Source: JABDQA01 sp963824415
GTDB taxonomy: Bacteria; Desulfobacterota; Desulfobulbia; Desulfobulbales; Desulfocapsaceae
Length of the DNA: 64,000 nt
Direction of reading: 5' to 3'
Assembly: GCA_963824415.1 (NCBI GenBank)
Contig: CAWGPM010000003.1
Location: 1 to 64,000, forward strand
Shown here: positions 62,455 to 64,000 of the stretch, piece by piece
Numbering within the stretch: position 1 is the stretch's first letter
Layout: each line of letters begins with the position of its first letter
Program-made: the position numbers and the translations under genes
Notes under the pieces: model-generated
Seen by the model: only the letters and a program-made list of their open reading frames with translations
Database searches by the model: none
Told to the model about the DNA's origin: nothing

Positions 62455-63042
62455 ATGGCTGTAAAAAAAATTCTGATGCTGGTGGGCGATTTTGTCGAAG
62501 ACTATGAGGCGATGGTGCCGTTTCAGATGCTGACCATGGTGGGGCACACCGTGCACACTGCCTGCCCGGACAAGGTGGCGGGAGACACGGTACGCACCGC
62601 GATACACGATTTCGAGGGAGACCAGACCTACAGCGAGAAGCCGGGTCATAACTTTGCGATTAACATCTCCTTTGCTGATGTCGATCCCGCTGCGTACGAT
62701 GCGCTGGTCATTCCCGGCGGCCGGGCGCCGGAATATATCCGGCTGAATCCGCGGGTGCTGGAAATCGTCCGCTCGTTTGCCGCCGATAACAAGCCGATTG
62801 CGGCGGTCTGCCATGGACAGCAGGTGTTGGTCGCGGCAGGCGTAGTCGAAGGCCGGACCTGTACCGCTTATCCCGCGGTCAAACCCGATATCGAACGGGC
62901 CGGGGCAACCTGGGGAGAGGTCAACGACACCTTCTCAAACGCCTATGTGGACGGTAACCTGGTCACTGCCGCAGCCTGGCCGGGACATCCGGAGTGGATG
63001 CGCAAGTTTCTCGGGGTGCTGGGCTCGACCATCGAGCCCTAG
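62455..63042 (+). CDS. DJ-1/PfpI family protein
   Basis: 195 residues of the DJ-1/PfpI glutamine-amidotransferase-like fold. ILMLVGDFVEDYEAMVPFQM has the conserved Glu near the N terminus, YDALVIPGGRAPEYIR the family core, and IAAVCHGQQVLVAAG the nucleophile elbow with Cys followed by His. ENDTFSNAYVDGN-like and TAAAWPGHPEWM segments complete it. Members act as deglycases, proteases or chaperones; which applies here is open. GGAG precedes the ATG by about 8 bases. Confidence 0.9.
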   Translation: MAVKKILMLVGDFVEDYEAMVPFQMLTMVGHTVHTACPDKVAGDTVRTAIHDFEGDQTYSEKPGHNFAINISFADVDPAAYDALVIPGGRAPEYIRLNPRVLEIVRSFAADNKPIAAVCHGQQVLVAAGVVEGRTCTAYPAVKPDIERAGATWGEVNDTFSNAYVDGNLVTAAAWPGHPEWMRKFLGVLGSTIEP

Positions 63043-63054
63043 AAAATAAGCGTT

Positions 63055-63097
63055 CGGCCACAGCTGCGCTGCATTGTCCCCGGCTGTGGTCGAGCCG
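63055..63097 (+). terminator. Possible hairpin after the DJ-1 gene
   Basis: Arms GGCCACAGC and GGCTGTGGTC around a GC-rich loop, 12 bases after the stop codon. No T-run follows, so the call is weak. Confidence 0.35.
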
Positions 63098-63124
63098 TGG
63101 GGAGGGGCGCTGCGGATTTCCTGC

Positions 63125-63808
63125 CTAAGCTGACGAGCTCAGAACGCCATCGCGCAGGGTCAGGCAGCGGTCCATCCGCTCTGCCAGGCCGGTGTTGTGG
63201 GTTACCATCAGCACTGCGAGCGAACGTTCGCGGCAGACGGACTGGAGCAGGTCGAAGACCAGCCCGCCGGCTCTGCTGTCCAGGTTGCCGGTTGGCTCAT
63301 CGGCCAGCAGCAGTTCGGGCTGCATGATCAGCGAACGGGCCAGGGCGGTGCGCTGCTGCTCCCCGCCTGACAGTTCATTGACACGGTGCTGCAGGCGGTG
63401 ATCGAGTTCGACCGCCTCCAGCAGTTCCCTGGCCGGCTTTTCGGCTTTTTGTCTGCTGGTGCCTGCAATGAGGGCCGGCATCATTACGTTTTCCAGGGCA
63501 CTGAACTCGGGCAGCAGGTGGTGAAACTGGAAGATGAAGCCCAGCGAGCGGTTGCGAAAACGGGCCAGGTCCTGTTCGCTTTTCTGGTCGAGCCGGCTGC
63601 CGCCAAACAGCAGCTGCCCGCTGGTCGGCAGAGCCAGCGTGCCCAGCACCTGCAGCAGGGTGGTCTTGCCGGAGCCCGAGGCCCCGATCACGGCAGTCAT
63701 CTCCCCGGACGCGACCGCCAGGTCGATGCCCTGCAATACCTTGATCTCTTCGGGGCCGCTGGCATAGGTCTTGTGCAGGTCGATGGCCTGCAGCAGTGCT
63801 TCGCTCAT
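63125..63808 (-). CDS. lolD: Lipoprotein-release ABC transporter ATPase
   Basis: 227 residues from ATG 63808, which overlaps the stop of the upstream permease (ATGA) and has GGAGG 7 bases before it; the longer frame to 63997 only shadows that permease. Walker A IGASGSGKTTLL, signature LSGGEQQRTALARSL, and Walker B LLLADEPTGNLDS are intact, with the LolD-type FQFHHLLPEFSALENVMMPA Q-loop region. It powers release of lipoproteins from the inner membrane by LolCE. Confidence 0.94.
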   Translation of the reverse strand: MSEALLQAIDLHKTYASGPEEIKVLQGIDLAVASGEMTAVIGASGSGKTTLLQVLGTLALPTSGQLLFGGSRLDQKSEQDLARFRNRSLGFIFQFHHLLPEFSALENVMMPALIAGTSRQKAEKPARELLEAVELDHRLQHRVNELSGGEQQRTALARSLIMQPELLLADEPTGNLDSRAGGLVFDLLQSVCRERSLAVLMVTHNTGLAERMDRCLTLRDGVLSSSA

Positions 63809-64000
63809 GAGAGCACCTCCGCCGGTTTGACCCGGGAGGCCTTCCAGGACGGGTAGATTGTAGCCGAGAGGCTGATCAGGATCGAGCAGATGGCGATGAT
63901 CGCCACGTCGGTCGGCAGCACCTTGATCGGCAGCGTGGTCATCGGGTAGACGTTGGACGGCAGTTCGATGAACTGATACCTCGACAGCAGCTCGCACAGC
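63805..64000 (-). CDS. LolC/LolE-type permease, C-terminal end (cut by window edge)
   Basis: Frame open from the window edge to TGA at 63805-63807; 64 codons are visible. It reads RYQFIELPSNVYPMTTLPIK, then VLPTDVAIIAICSILISLSA and TIYPSWKASRVKPAEVLS, the characteristic end of LolC/LolE with the last membrane helix and the PxWKASRxxPxExL tail. The rest of the gene lies beyond the window. Translationally coupled to lolD. Confidence 0.88.
   Translation of the reverse strand, partial: LCELLSRYQFIELPSNVYPMTTLPIKVLPTDVAIIAICSILISLSATIYPSWKASRVKPAEVLS

Overview
The window looks like part of a chromosome of an anaerobic marine bacterium of the Desulfobacterota, in the sulfate-reducing Desulfobulbales or Desulfobacterales range. 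This is inferred from gene content: two complete TRAP carboxylate transporters plus an orphan TRAP binding protein, a seven-haem c-type cytochrome with a membrane cytochrome b, two PAS regulators with clustered cysteines, sigma-54 activators, and a DUF1847 protein. There is no rRNA, no convincing tRNA, no CRISPR array and no intact transposase or phage module. Much of the first 56 kb is accessory in character: catabolic cassettes separated by long, AT-rich, gene-poor gaps that hold decayed genes and small dispersed repeats. From about 56.6 kb to the end the genes are tightly packed, visibly GC-richer and housekeeping-like.

Layout. (1) 0.2-12.2 kb, all minus strand: a ureide (purine-derived nitrogen) cassette. 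It reads GntR regulator, TRAP dctP-dctQ-dctM, carbamate kinase (allK), allH, allF, a 59-residue FdrA-associated protein, allG, a class V glyoxylate aminotransferase, an amidase pseudogene, ureidoglycolate lyase (allA) and an SBF-type transporter. Together these could convert ureidoglycine or ureidoglycolate to oxalurate, split oxalurate into oxamate and carbamoyl phosphate, and make ATP. (2) 12.8-18.9 kb: an alpha/beta hydrolase, a relic-bearing gap, ilvBH (acetolactate synthase), a tiny membrane protein and a cytidylate-kinase-like protein. (3) 19.3-23.7 kb: heptahaem cytochrome with an EF-hand loop, cytochrome b, a small membrane protein and a PAS/sigma-54 activator. (4) 24.2-28.6 kb: an unsaturated-uronate locus (IclR, TRAP binding protein, kduI, kduD) that lacks its TRAP permease and ends in a wrecked mannonate dehydratase gene. 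(5) 28.6-34.0 kb: Bax-like glucosaminidase lipoprotein, SYLF protein, DUF389 membrane protein, cardiolipin synthase. (6) 34.2-42.9 kb: loosely spaced genes, namely cytochrome b561, an unrecognised internally duplicated protein, PAS-LuxR regulator, hydrolase, O-methyltransferase, MFS exporter and an exported protein with a flavinylation-like motif.

(7) 43.6-55.3 kb is the most interesting block: a class III aminotransferase, alanine dehydrogenase, an AcoR-type sigma-54 activator, two paralogous TRAP binding proteins, TRAP permease subunits and an opine dehydrogenase. A well-formed -24/-12 promoter and an upstream palindrome precede the opine dehydrogenase operon. Together these genes suggest import and breakdown of an opine, possibly tauropine or a related marine-invertebrate opine, with alanine recycled to pyruvate. 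The regulator gene is bracketed by two almost identical 143-bp MITE-like elements. A separate run of three tandem structured units with paired stem-loops lies just beyond alanine dehydrogenase. (8) 55.5-64 kb: ribokinase, thioesterase, LysE exporter, methyltransferase, SurE, serine/threonine dehydratase, DUF1847 protein, SGNH hydrolase, DJ-1/PfpI protein, LolD and the end of a LolC/E permease cut by the window edge.

Dispersed small repeats are a second theme. A MITE family (about 143 bp, six full or partial copies), a REP-like palindrome family (two copies), a pair of about 115-bp repeats and a pair of homologous coding relics were found by reading alone. All functional names rest on recognised sequence features and context; no database search was possible.
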